A stretch of 64,000 nucleotides of DNA from Cytophagaceae bacterium. GTDB taxonomy: Bacteria > Bacteroidota > Bacteroidia > Flavobacteriales > Flavobacteriaceae. Shown piece by piece: positions 36,187 to 44,670 of the stretch (positions are counted from its first letter, which is position 1; the number at the start of each line of letters is the position of its first letter). The translations under genes and the position numbers were made by a program. Location: assembly GCA_002710685.1 (NCBI GenBank), contig PALD01000037.1:186001-250000 (forward strand), read 5' to 3'. Below the pieces are notes generated by a model, which made no database searches, had not been told where the DNA came from, and saw nothing but the letters and a program-made list of their open reading frames with translations.

Positions 36187-39100
36187 TTACTTGGTTTCTT
36201 CGGTTTTGGGGGTTGGTGCTCCAGATATTTTTTCTTGAAGCCATTGAAAGAGGATGTACAGTACGGGGATGATAAACACCCCTATGATGGTACCTATCAA
36301 CAGGCCACCCACGGCCCCAGTACCTATGGAGCGGTTACCTTCTGCACCCACACCATTTGCAAAAACAAGGGGTAAAAGCCCCATGATAAAGGCAAACGAG
36401 GTCATGAGTATAGGGCGTAAACGCGCCTCGGCACCATGTACAGCGGCATCCACGATACTCTCCCCATGCTTTCTGCGCTGTATGGCAAACTCAACGATAA
36501 GAATCGCGTTTTTTGCCAGTAGGCCCAGCAGCATGATCAAGGCTATCTGAAAGTAAATATTGTTCTGTAAACCTGTCAACTGCGTGGTGATATAGGCCCC
36601 AAACACCCCAAAGGGCAATGAGAACAATACCGAAAGCGGCAAGAGGTAACTCTCATACTGAGCGGCCAGCAGGAAATAAACAAATACCAGGGACAAAATA
36701 AAAATAGTCGTTGTCTGGTTACCGGCATTTACCTCCTCCCGGGTAAGGCCAGAATATGCCGTGGTGTAATTGCTGGGCAAGGTCTTGACCACTTCATTTA
36801 CTGCGGCAATACCATCTCCAGAACTATACCCGGGATTCAGTGCTGCGGTAACCTTAGTTGAGTTAAAGAGGTTGAACCTGGTCACAGATTGTGGGCCATA
36901 TACACGCTCTAGCGAAATAAACTGCGTGATGGGCGTCATCTCACCACTGCTGGTCCTTACGTAAAGCCCATCAAGGTCTGCAAGGTCTGCCCTGTCCTGC
37001 GGCAAAGCCTGGACATACACACGGTACTGTTTCCCAAAACGGGAAAAGTCTGCTGCAAAAACACCCCCTATATATCCTTGCAAAGTGGAGAATATACTGC
37101 TAATGGGAACTCCCAGTTCTTTTGCAACGGGAACGTTGATATCCAGTTTGTACTGAGGGTATTTTGTATTAAATGATGATTGAGCATATTGAAATTCAGG
37201 GCGCTGCATCAACTTGCCTATAAATTCCTGGTTTGTGGCATCAAGATCAGTAAAACTTCCGCCAGAGCGGTCCAATAGGTTGACCTCCACACCGGATGCC
37301 GTACCAAAACCGGGGATACTGGGCGGGGCAAAGAAAATAATGTTTGCCTCTGGGATTTGGGCTGCAATGCCAAATAACTTTCCAGTTATGGCCTGTAACG
37401 ATAGTGCATCATCACCGCGCTCATCCCAGTCGTCCAGACGTATAAAGCCAAGGCCATAGTTGCTACCTTCACCGTTTATCAAACTGCGGCCTTCAATAAA
37501 TGACATCCCCTGAACACCATCCAGATCCTTAACCATGGAGTACAGTTTTTCATTGACCTGATGTGTACGGTCAATAGATGCACCCGCGGGGAGTTCAATA
37601 TTCACAAACAGGATCCCACGGTCTTCATCTGGTACAAAACCTGTCTTAACGCTAGAAGATGACCACCATATACCCCCTATGGCGAGTATAAAGATGATGA
37701 TGGTCACCCATTTATTGCGGTACAAAAAGTGGACGGAGCGCCCATACCGGTTTATCGTTGCCTTAAAGCCGCGGTTGAACGCGTCAAAAAAGCGCTGCAT
37801 GAAGTTTTTCTTTTTACTTCCTTCTTTTTCATCATGGCCCTTTAGGAAGAGGGCACAAAGTGCAGGGCTCAGGGTCAGGGCATTTATTGCCGAAATTCCT
37901 ATCGCAACAATAAGGGTGATACCAAACTGTTCATAGAACACCCCCGTGGGGCCCTGTACAAACGTCACGGGTATAAATACCGCCGCCATCACCAGGGTTA
38001 TCGAGACAATTGCCCCTGAGATTTCATGCATCGCACTTACCGTTGCCTTCTTTGCATTGCTTGCTCCCTCGTCAATCTTTGCATGTACCGCCTCAACCAC
38101 CACAATCGCGTCATCTACCACAATACCTATGGCGAGTACCAGTGCAAAAAGGGTGAGCAGGTTTATGGAATACCCAAAGAGGTTGAGAAAGAAGAACGTA
38201 CCTATAATGGATACCGGTACGGCTATTGCCGGAATCAACGTGGACCTAAAATCCTGCAAGAAGATAAACACCACGATAAACACCAGGATAAAGGCTTCTA
38301 TAAGGGTATGAACCACCTTGTCAATAGATGCGTTCAAAAAGTTGTTTGTATCATACGGAATGAATATCTCCACTCCCTCGGGCAGGCTTGCCTTGACATC
38401 TTCAAGCTCTGCCTTTATCGCATCAATGATTTCCTGTGCGTTTGAACCCTTGGTCTGGAATATACCCATGTTCACCGCAGGATAGCCATTGGTTTTTGAC
38501 GATCCAGAATAGGATTGGGCACCCAGTTCTATTTCGGCGACATCTTTTAACCTCAAGAATTGACCATTGCCCAGGGCCTTGATCACAATATTACTGTATT
38601 GGTCTTCCGTTTTAAAGCGGCCCCCGTATTTTATAACATAAGAGAATGCCTCTCCATCATTTTCACCCAGGGAACCTGCTGCAGCTTCAAGACTTTGCTC
38701 GTTAAGTGCTGCCGTAACATCTGTGGGGATCAAATCATAGGCAGCAAGTTTTTGAGGGTCAAGCCAAATGCGCATCGCATAATCTTTAGCCCCAAATACA
38801 TTGACGTTACCCACACCGTTTACCCGCTGAATTTCAGGGATAACGTTGATCTTTAAATAATTCTGAAGAAAAGTATCGTCATAATCCTTGTTTGTGCTGT
38901 AAAAGGACATGAACATCAGGGCACTTGTCTGTTGTTTTTGTGTGGTGACCCCGGTTTGAATCACCGCCTGTGGCAACAGTGAATTGGCACGGGCCACCCT
39001 GTTTTGTACGTTGACGGCAGCAATATCCGGGTCAACTTCCTGGTCAAAGTATACCGTGATTGCAGCTGTACCGTTGTTTGTGGCAGTAGAGGTAAGATAG

Positions 39101-39327
39101 GTCATCCCCTCCACACCATTGATTTGTTCTTCCAGCGGTATGATGACACTCTCAAGTATCGTTTCGGCATTGGCACCTGGATAGGTCGCACTCACTTGTA
39201 TGGTGGGAGGTGCAATATCCGGATACTGTGTAATGGGTAGGGAAGTAAGTCCCAGGATCCCCAGAATCACCACGATAATCGAGATTACCGTTGAAAGAAC
39301 CGGGCGTTCTATAAATTTTTGTAACAT
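36187..39327 (-). CDS. RND multidrug efflux permease (AcrB/HAE1 type)
   Basis: Proton-driven inner-membrane pump of 1046 residues with 12 membrane helices. Family marks include MLQKFIERPVLSTVISIIVV at the start, GRFKTEDQYSNIVIK, the TM4 acidic pair in ALVLAIGIVVDDAIVVVEAV, and ILMTSFAFIMGLLPLVFANG. It lies between the membrane-fusion gene (23 bases upstream) and the channel gene. Drug range cannot be read from the sequence. Confidence 0.96.
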   Translation of the reverse strand: MLQKFIERPVLSTVISIIVVILGILGLTSLPITQYPDIAPPTIQVSATYPGANAETILESVIIPLEEQINGVEGMTYLTSTATNNGTAAITVYFDQEVDPDIAAVNVQNRVARANSLLPQAVIQTGVTTQKQQTSALMFMSFYSTNKDYDDTFLQNYLKINVIPEIQRVNGVGNVNVFGAKDYAMRIWLDPQKLAAYDLIPTDVTAALNEQSLEAAAGSLGENDGEAFSYVIKYGGRFKTEDQYSNIVIKALGNGQFLRLKDVAEIELGAQSYSGSSKTNGYPAVNMGIFQTKGSNAQEIIDAIKAELEDVKASLPEGVEIFIPYDTNNFLNASIDKVVHTLIEAFILVFIVVFIFLQDFRSTLIPAIAVPVSIIGTFFFLNLFGYSINLLTLFALVLAIGIVVDDAIVVVEAVHAKIDEGASNAKKATVSAMHEISGAIVSITLVMAAVFIPVTFVQGPTGVFYEQFGITLIVAIGISAINALTLSPALCALFLKGHDEKEGSKKKNFMQRFFDAFNRGFKATINRYGRSVHFLYRNKWVTIIIFILAIGGIWWSSSSVKTGFVPDEDRGILFVNIELPAGASIDRTHQVNEKLYSMVKDLDGVQGMSFIEGRSLINGEGSNYGLGFIRLDDWDERGDDALSLQAITGKLFGIAAQIPEANIIFFAPPSIPGFGTASGVEVNLLDRSGGSFTDLDATNQEFIGKLMQRPEFQYAQSSFNTKYPQYKLDINVPVAKELGVPISSIFSTLQGYIGGVFAADFSRFGKQYRVYVQALPQDRADLADLDGLYVRTSSGEMTPITQFISLERVYGPQSVTRFNLFNSTKVTAALNPGYSSGDGIAAVNEVVKTLPSNYTTAYSGLTREEVNAGNQTTTIFILSLVFVYFLLAAQYESYLLPLSVLFSLPFGVFGAYITTQLTGLQNNIYFQIALIMLLGLLAKNAILIVEFAIQRRKHGESIVDAAVHGAEARLRPILMTSFAFIMGLLPLVFANGVGAEGNRSIGTGAVGGLLIGTIIGVFIIPVLYILFQWLQEKISGAPTPKTEETK

Positions 39328-39350
39328 GGTATATTTGGTTTAATCTGGGA

Positions 39351-40487
39351 TTATCTAAAAACTTTGTTCAAGGGCTTGGCAATGCTGTCAAAGGGCTTTT
39401 CCTGTGGCTGTATCTTGGTTTGCCCCCTCAACGTGCTCACGCCCTGGGCAACGATGCGGTCTCCTTTTTCTATACCAGAGGCCACCACGTAGAGATTGTC
39501 AACCTCACCTGCAATATTGATTTTTGCCGCCGTTGCGGTATTCCCTTCGTCCAGTTTGTACACATAGATGCTTCCTTGCTGGTCAAAGGTTGATTCCTTG
39601 GGCACCACGACCACATCTGTATACGTTTTAGGTATTTGTATCTTACCGCTGTTTCCATTGGTCAATATCCTTGCAGGATTGTCAAAAACCGCCCGGAATG
39701 ATACTGAACCCGTCTGGGCATTTACCTGGGAGTTGATGGTCTCTATTTTTCCGGTTTGCCCATATTCTTTATCATTGGCAAGTAAAAGGCTGACTTCTGG
39801 CATTTTCTTGATTTTTTCCTCAATGGTGGCGCCTTCTGCATCCTGTATAAAATCCAGGTATTCTTTTTCGTTCATGGAGAAGTAGGCATATACCTCACTG
39901 ATGTCAGAAACTATCGTAAGTGGTTCTTGACTTGAGGGGCTCACCAGGGAGCCGGCACGCAGGTTTATGGCTCCCACATAACCATCCACGGGACTTTTTA
40001 TGTTTCCATAGTTGATGTTTGCGGCAATACCATTATAGCTGCTTTGGGCCTGTTGCAACTTTGCTTTTGCGGTCTCCAGCTGTACCTCGCTAATTATGTT
40101 TTTGGCGACAAGGGGTTTGAGCTTGTCAACTTCAACCTGCGCTGCGTTCACATTTGCTTTCGCGGCAGCGGCATCCTGGTTAAGGGATTGGGTTTCTAGC
40201 TTGAACAGCGTTTGGCCCTTGCGCACTTTTTGCCCCTCGTCAACCAGTACATCTGTGATGTAGCCCGAGATTTTTGCATAGACCTCTGCATTGACAATAC
40301 CTTCAATCTTTGTGGGATATGAGATGTATCCCGTCACGGTCTTGCTGGGGAGGCTTATGACGGGTAGGCTGGGTGCCTGGGCAGCGGCTGCCTGCGGCTG
40401 CTCTGCCTTGCTGTCTCCACAAGAGCTGGCCGTCAGCATAACGGCTGCCATAAGGGGAACTATGTAGGTCAAGATTTGATTTTTCAT
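39351..40487 (-). CDS. RND periplasmic adaptor (membrane fusion) lipoprotein
   Basis: Links the RND pump to the outer-membrane channel. From 40487 (MKNQILTYIVPLMAAVMLTASSC) it has 378 residues and a clean lipoprotein signal. A distal ATG at 40532 overlaps the upstream regulator and is rejected. The biotinyl-lipoyl-like hairpin reads GYITDVLVDEGQKVRKGQTLFKL, followed by an alpha hairpin (AAAKANVNAAQVEVDKL) and a beta barrel. It lies 10 bases after the GbsR-like gene. A dispersed palindrome at 40156-40170 codes AAAKAN. Confidence 0.93.
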   Translation of the reverse strand: MKNQILTYIVPLMAAVMLTASSCGDSKAEQPQAAAAQAPSLPVISLPSKTVTGYISYPTKIEGIVNAEVYAKISGYITDVLVDEGQKVRKGQTLFKLETQSLNQDAAAAKANVNAAQVEVDKLKPLVAKNIISEVQLETAKAKLQQAQSSYNGIAANINYGNIKSPVDGYVGAINLRAGSLVSPSSQEPLTIVSDISEVYAYFSMNEKEYLDFIQDAEGATIEEKIKKMPEVSLLLANDKEYGQTGKIETINSQVNAQTGSVSFRAVFDNPARILTNGNSGKIQIPKTYTDVVVVPKESTFDQQGSIYVYKLDEGNTATAAKINIAGEVDNLYVVASGIEKGDRIVAQGVSTLRGQTKIQPQEKPFDSIAKPLNKVFR

Positions 40488-40497
40488 AACTGGTTTT

Positions 40498-41004
40498 TTA
40501 ATTGTTTTTTGATTTTTCAGAAAGTTTGTCACGTAAGCGTTTTATGGTTGTGCTGGCCTGGTTTATAAAATTCATGAATTCCATATGGTATTCCAGGTCA
40601 AATTGATGTTCTTCTCCGTGGGGGGTACAGGCATTCATGCTTGTCTTGTATTCCATTATGGCTTCATGGAGCTGCTTTTCTTCTTCCCAGTTTCTCAACA
40701 TCTTGTTCATGTGTATTATGGTGCCATTGGGGTTGATGGTAAAATATTTTTTACGGTCACCACATACGGTATAATACGTGATCATACTGGCTTGTTGCAG
40801 GGCGTTTAAGTGTGTTGATACCGTGCTCTTGCTCGCTTTTAGGCTCACCACCAGCTCCTCAAAGGTGCAGCCTTTGTTACCATTGAGTATCAATGATGAT
40901 ATTATGCGTGCGGCAAGTGGGGCTATCTGATCCTTCTGCTCGATATGAACACCTAGACGCTCGATGAGTTCTTCTTTTTTATGAGCAAGCTCGTTATTCA
41001 TCAT
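40498..41004 (-). CDS. GbsR/MarR-type transcriptional regulator, first gene of the efflux operon
   Basis: A 168-residue winged-helix protein of the GbsR/MarR group. The DNA-binding part is KGCTFEELVVSLKASKSTVSTHLNALQQ, the wing TYYTVCGDRKKYFTI. The C-terminal helices carry a single CTPHGEE segment. It heads the operon regulator-adaptor-permease-channel-TetR. A perfect inverted repeat (41035-41052) lies between its -33 and -7 regions, suggesting that the protein represses its own operon. Confidence 0.85.
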   Translation of the reverse strand: MMNNELAHKKEELIERLGVHIEQKDQIAPLAARIISSLILNGNKGCTFEELVVSLKASKSTVSTHLNALQQASMITYYTVCGDRKKYFTINPNGTIIHMNKMLRNWEEEKQLHEAIMEYKTSMNACTPHGEEHQFDLEYHMEFMNFINQASTTIKRLRDKLSEKSKNN

Positions 41005-41020
41005 TTAAAAATTAAAGGCG

Positions 41021-41028
41021 CAAAAATA
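41021..41028 (-). promoter_or_regulatory. -7 element of the efflux operon
   Basis: On the minus strand TATTTTTG (TAnnTTTG), 16 bases before the regulator ATG. The -33 position (41048-41051) reads TTCG, one base off TTTG. Confidence 0.55.
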
Positions 41029-41034
41029 TACTTG

Positions 41035-41052
41035 GTTCGGAAATAACCGAAC
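41035..41052. promoter_or_regulatory. Candidate operator of the efflux operon
   Basis: GTTCGGAAATAACCGAAC, a perfect 6-6-6 inverted repeat. It overlaps the -33 to -7 spacer of the GbsR-like gene promoter, the classic place for a repressor site. It is also within 60 bases of the divergent gene at 41111. Confidence 0.6.
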
Positions 41053-41110
41053 TAAACGAAATTAAAGTTTTGTTAAATAAAATGGCGTAACTTCACGAAA
41101 AGGTTTTCGA

Positions 41111-41770
41111 ATGAACAGAAAGGCAATAATTCTTGGTATTACTGGTCTCGTGGGTGATTTGCTTTCGCAAAAGCTGCTCAAAAACAACCACTATGTTGAG
41201 GTCATCAGCATTCATAGGCGCACGGCAAATATCACCAGTGCAAAGTTTTCTGAGCACATCGTGGATGGTATTGAACACCTTAAAAATCCGGTAAAAGCAG
41301 ATGTTGTTTTTTGCTGTGTGGGCACCACCAATGCAAAAACGCCAGATAAGGAAAAGTACAGAGCAATTGATTATGGAATCCCATTGAAAGCAGCTGAATA
41401 TTGTAAAAAAAATGGTGTTGGTACACTAATCGTGATTTCGGCGATGGGAGCTGACCCAAAGAGCAAGGTTTTTTATAATCGCCTCAAGGGCGAAATGGAG
41501 CGCGATGTGCTCAAAGTGGGTATTAAGAACACCTTTTTTATGCAACCGTCCTTGATTGCGGGCGATAGAAAAGAGAAGCGTACCTTTGAATATATTACAA
41601 AGCAGATGATGAAATTCCTCAATTTTTTCCTCATCGGGCCAGCAAAAAAATACCGAAGCATCCATGCAGATACGATTGCAGAGGCCATGATACACGTGGA
41701 TTTGCATGGGTATGAAAAGGCAAGGATACAATCTGATGAAATTCAAAACATAGCAGATGGAACTCGTTGA
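41111..41770 (+). CDS. NAD(P)-binding Rossmann protein (atypical SDR, HTATIP2-like)
   Basis: The N-terminal dinucleotide loop ILGITGLVGDLL and the later SAMGADPKSKVFYNRLKGEME with a YxxxK-like pair (YNRLK) match atypical SDRs of the TIP30/HTATIP2 and epimerase-like group. It has 219 residues and no signal. Its substrate is unknown. The 3' end overlaps the CYTH gene by 14 bases. A dispersed palindrome (41161-41174) lies near the start and codes LLSQKLL, just after the cofactor loop. Confidence 0.78.
   Translation: MNRKAIILGITGLVGDLLSQKLLKNNHYVEVISIHRRTANITSAKFSEHIVDGIEHLKNPVKADVVFCCVGTTNAKTPDKEKYRAIDYGIPLKAAEYCKKNGVGTLIVISAMGADPKSKVFYNRLKGEMERDVLKVGIKNTFFMQPSLIAGDRKEKRTFEYITKQMMKFLNFFLIGPAKKYRSIHADTIAEAMIHVDLHGYEKARIQSDEIQNIADGTR
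41161..41174. repeat. Dispersed palindrome near the start of the Rossmann gene
   Basis: GCTTTCGCAAAAGC, with an AAAA loop, a variant of the GNAA set. Confidence 0.55.
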
Positions 41771-42230
41771 AATAGAACGCAAATTTTTAGTAAAGTCAGC
41801 GGTTTTTAAGCAAGAAGCATACACTAAAACCGAGATTCAACAAGGGTATCTCAGCAGCAATCCCGGCCGCACCGTGCGCGTGAGGATTAGCGGCGATCAA
41901 GCTTTTCTTACCATTAAGGGCGCTTCTGACAAAGAAGGCACCACCCGGTTTGAATGGGAAAAAGCCATTGAGAAAAGCGAGGCCCAGGCCTTGCTCAAAC
42001 TGTGTGAAAAAGGCGCCATTCATAAAGTGAGATACCTGGTCAAAGCAGGTCAACATGTGTATGAAGTTGACGAGTTTTATGGTGAAAACCAGGGCTTGCT
42101 ACTCGCTGAAATAGAACTCGCATCTGCTGATGAAGCATTTATAAAACCAGCCTGGCTGGGCGAGGAAGTCACGGGTAACGTAAAATATTACAATTCGCAA
42201 CTCAGTAAAAATCCTTTTACATTATGGTAA
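41757..42230 (+). CDS. CYTH-domain protein (triphosphate tunnel enzyme)
   Basis: A 157-residue protein starting MELVEIERKFLV, the ExExK motif of CYTH/ThTPase tunnel enzymes, with RVRISGDQAFLTIKG and YEVDEFYGENQGLLLAEIEL supplying the charged tunnel residues. Bacterial single-domain members usually hydrolyse inorganic triphosphate or thiamine triphosphate. Which one applies here is not visible. It overlaps the Rossmann gene and converges on pbpC. Confidence 0.88.
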   Translation: MELVEIERKFLVKSAVFKQEAYTKTEIQQGYLSSNPGRTVRVRISGDQAFLTIKGASDKEGTTRFEWEKAIEKSEAQALLKLCEKGAIHKVRYLVKAGQHVYEVDEFYGENQGLLLAEIELASADEAFIKPAWLGEEVTGNVKYYNSQLSKNPFTLW

Positions 42231-42295
42231 AAGCCGGCCGGCTCAAAATAGAAATTCACCCGTGGTGGGCAGGAAAGGGATTTGGGTTACGGTAA
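42224..42295 (+). CDS. Possible 23-residue basic peptide overlapping the CYTH stop
   Basis: MVKAGRLKIEIHPWWAGKGF then GLR and stop. The ATG lies in the TTATGGTAA end of the CYTH gene, and the frame fills the gap to pbpC. It contains a GCCGGCCGGC palindrome. There is no family match, and the size allows chance, so this is tentative. Confidence 0.2.
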   Translation: MVKAGRLKIEIHPWWAGKGFGLR

Positions 42296-42300
42296 AAAAA

Positions 42301-44670
42301 TCAATTCTCCGAGCTTAGGGCAATCTCTATCTTTTGATGAATTTCATTGCCATTTTGGTCAACTGCCGTGAGCATATGTTCACCAGGTTTTGGCTTGATG
42401 GAAAGTTCATGAAAAGTCTCGGTCGCACCGATGAAAGCATCATCCAGGTACCAGAAAATCTTGGTCTCTTTATCCCGGTGCGCAAGCCTAAGCACGACAG
42501 CATTTATTTCTTCATCAAAGTTTTTGGGCAATACGATGGCCTCATTTTTCTTGGGAAAAATAAACTCCATGAGTTCTTCATTTTCGCTGGCGCAACCTGG
42601 TTTAAAAGGAGGCAGGGCTTCATACTCGGGATGCAGCGGTGCATAATAGTACTCCATGGCAGGGGGCAGGGTAAACCATTGTTTTGCTTTCATTTGAGCC
42701 AGTGGATAACATGAGTTGTTCACCCGGTAACTTTCGGTAGCATCCACAAAAACCTGTTGATGATATGGGCAAACGGCGGTTTTTACACCCTCGTTGGGAA
42801 TCCATTCCATTTTTGTGCCTTCGCAAAATGGACCCGCAAGTTGGCCACTTTTGCCGCACACTTCTGCCTCCACAAGTTCGTCATACGGCATGGTAAACCA
42901 GTCAGAACCGGGTAAAATATTCAACACATCAAAAAGTACCGGTGCGGCACTCTCCACACCAGAAAGCCCCGGTCTCCCCTCGCCATCCGCATTACCTGCC
43001 CATACGCCAATGGCATATCTGGGGGTCACCCCCACCGCCCAAGCATCTTTAAAACCAAAGCTCGTTCCCGTTTTCCACGCAATGGGTTTTGAATTTTCAA
43101 AAAATTTCCAGTTGAGTTCGCCCGCAGGTCGGTTTACCTGGCGCATCGCCTCAAAAGTTTTATAAATCGCCCCGGCGTCATAGATTTTAGATTTGGCGAC
43201 CGTGCTCCCCAAATCTGCTTTTTCGCTTTCGCTAAAGATACACTGACCATATTCATGGGTGCGGTACTCGCTTGAGGAAGTGTTGAAAAAATTGAGCACG
43301 GAGGCCATTCCGGCGTAAGCCTGGGTAATTTCCAGGAGTGAACTTTCTCCCCCTCCCAAAATCATCGAGAGCCCATAATAATCTGCAGGATGCGTCAGGC
43401 CGTCAAGGCCTATGGCTTTTAACTTATCATAAAAACGTTCCAGGCCATGGTGCTGTAACATGCGTACCGCGGGGACATTAAGCGACCGGGCCAGCGCCAC
43501 AGATGCAGGAACGGCACCATTGAATACCTTGTCAAAGTTTTCTGGACTGTAACCATTGACCGTAAGGGGGGTGTCTGCAACAAGCGCGTCTGGCAAAATC
43601 TCGCCATCATCAAGCATGGCGGCATATAAAAAGGGTTTTAAAACGCTGCCCGTACTGCGGTAAGATTGAATGATATCCACATAGTTTTGATGCTCGGGCG
43701 TGGTGGGGGCGTTGCCGGTATATGCAAGGACCATGCGCGTATCCACATCAATAACAATTACTGCCAGGTTGTTGATTTGGTTTTGGCTCAAGATGCGATG
43801 ATGATTTGCCACAATGGTATTGACCTGCTGTTGCAGTTGAAAATCAATCGTGCTTTTAAAATATTCCCCCTTGTTTTCCCGTCTTATCTTTTCAGTGAAA
43901 TGAGGTGTGAGGTCTGGCAGGGGTAAAGGTTTTCCCGGTAGCGCTTCGTCAAGGGCAAGGTCATAGGTTTGTTCATCAATGATTGCATTGGCCCAAAGTT
44001 TTTTGAGCAAAAAATCCCGCTTGGCCTTCAGGATTTCCTCATTCTTACCGGGAAAAATAAGTGCTGGCGCATTGGGCAAAACAGCAAGCGCGGCGGCTTG
44101 CCCCCAACTCAGTTCTTCTGCGGGAATGCCAAAATACCTCCAGGCAGCCGTTTGTAATCCCACCACATTTCCGCCAAAAGGCGCATGCGAAGCATACAGG
44201 CCCAGAATCTCATCTTTTGAGTATCCCGCCTCGAGACGGGTCGCCTGAAAGAGTTCAATGACCTTTTCAAAATAAGTGCGCTTTTGGTTTTTTCGCGATA
44301 GCCGTATCACCTGTTGCGTCAACGTACTCGCCCCACGGCGCCTGTTATCGCTTATGTTTTCCAAGGTAGCCTTTGCCATTGAGATTGGGTTAAACCCAGG
44401 ATGACTATAAAAATACTCATCTTCAAAGTATAGAATACTTTGCTTGAATCGATACGGTACGCTGTCAATTTCTGGAAACCGCCATTGCCCATCATCGGCA
44501 ATACGGGCGCCCAGCATAATGCCTTCTTTGCTGGTCACCACCGTGGCGGTGGGGTCTTTAAATAGTACCGTGGGCAGGCACAACATCCACACCACAACAA
44601 CCCCAACACCTAAGAGTGAAAGAATTTTTTGCTTTCGCGAAAGCGAAACTTGCCTGCCCAATATGTTCAC
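42301..44670 (-). CDS. pbpC: Penicillin-binding protein 1C
   Basis: Bifunctional peptidoglycan synthase of 789 residues. One N-terminal membrane helix, then the glycosyltransferase (EDEYFYSHPGFNP, RRGASTLTQQVIRLSR), then the transpeptidase with SxxK in RSTGSVLKPFLY and KTGT in AWKTGTSFGFKDAW, and a C-terminal BiPBP_C domain. The start is GTG at 44670, directly after the TAG of the alpha-2-macroglobulin gene. This pairing is well known in bacteria (yfhM-pbpC). Four dispersed palindromes lie inside, one of them at the membrane-helix start (44631-44644). Confidence 0.94.
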   Translation of the reverse strand: MNILGRQVSLSRKQKILSLLGVGVVVVWMLCLPTVLFKDPTATVVTSKEGIMLGARIADDGQWRFPEIDSVPYRFKQSILYFEDEYFYSHPGFNPISMAKATLENISDNRRRGASTLTQQVIRLSRKNQKRTYFEKVIELFQATRLEAGYSKDEILGLYASHAPFGGNVVGLQTAAWRYFGIPAEELSWGQAAALAVLPNAPALIFPGKNEEILKAKRDFLLKKLWANAIIDEQTYDLALDEALPGKPLPLPDLTPHFTEKIRRENKGEYFKSTIDFQLQQQVNTIVANHHRILSQNQINNLAVIVIDVDTRMVLAYTGNAPTTPEHQNYVDIIQSYRSTGSVLKPFLYAAMLDDGEILPDALVADTPLTVNGYSPENFDKVFNGAVPASVALARSLNVPAVRMLQHHGLERFYDKLKAIGLDGLTHPADYYGLSMILGGGESSLLEITQAYAGMASVLNFFNTSSSEYRTHEYGQCIFSESEKADLGSTVAKSKIYDAGAIYKTFEAMRQVNRPAGELNWKFFENSKPIAWKTGTSFGFKDAWAVGVTPRYAIGVWAGNADGEGRPGLSGVESAAPVLFDVLNILPGSDWFTMPYDELVEAEVCGKSGQLAGPFCEGTKMEWIPNEGVKTAVCPYHQQVFVDATESYRVNNSCYPLAQMKAKQWFTLPPAMEYYYAPLHPEYEALPPFKPGCASENEELMEFIFPKKNEAIVLPKNFDEEINAVVLRLAHRDKETKIFWYLDDAFIGATETFHELSIKPKPGEHMLTAVDQNGNEIHQKIEIALSSEN
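44631..44644. repeat. Dispersed palindrome, perfect 14-mer in pbpC
   Basis: GCTTTCGCGAAAGC, stem TTTCGC/GCGAAA with loop GAAA when the next bases are included. It codes SLSRKQ. Confidence 0.75.
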
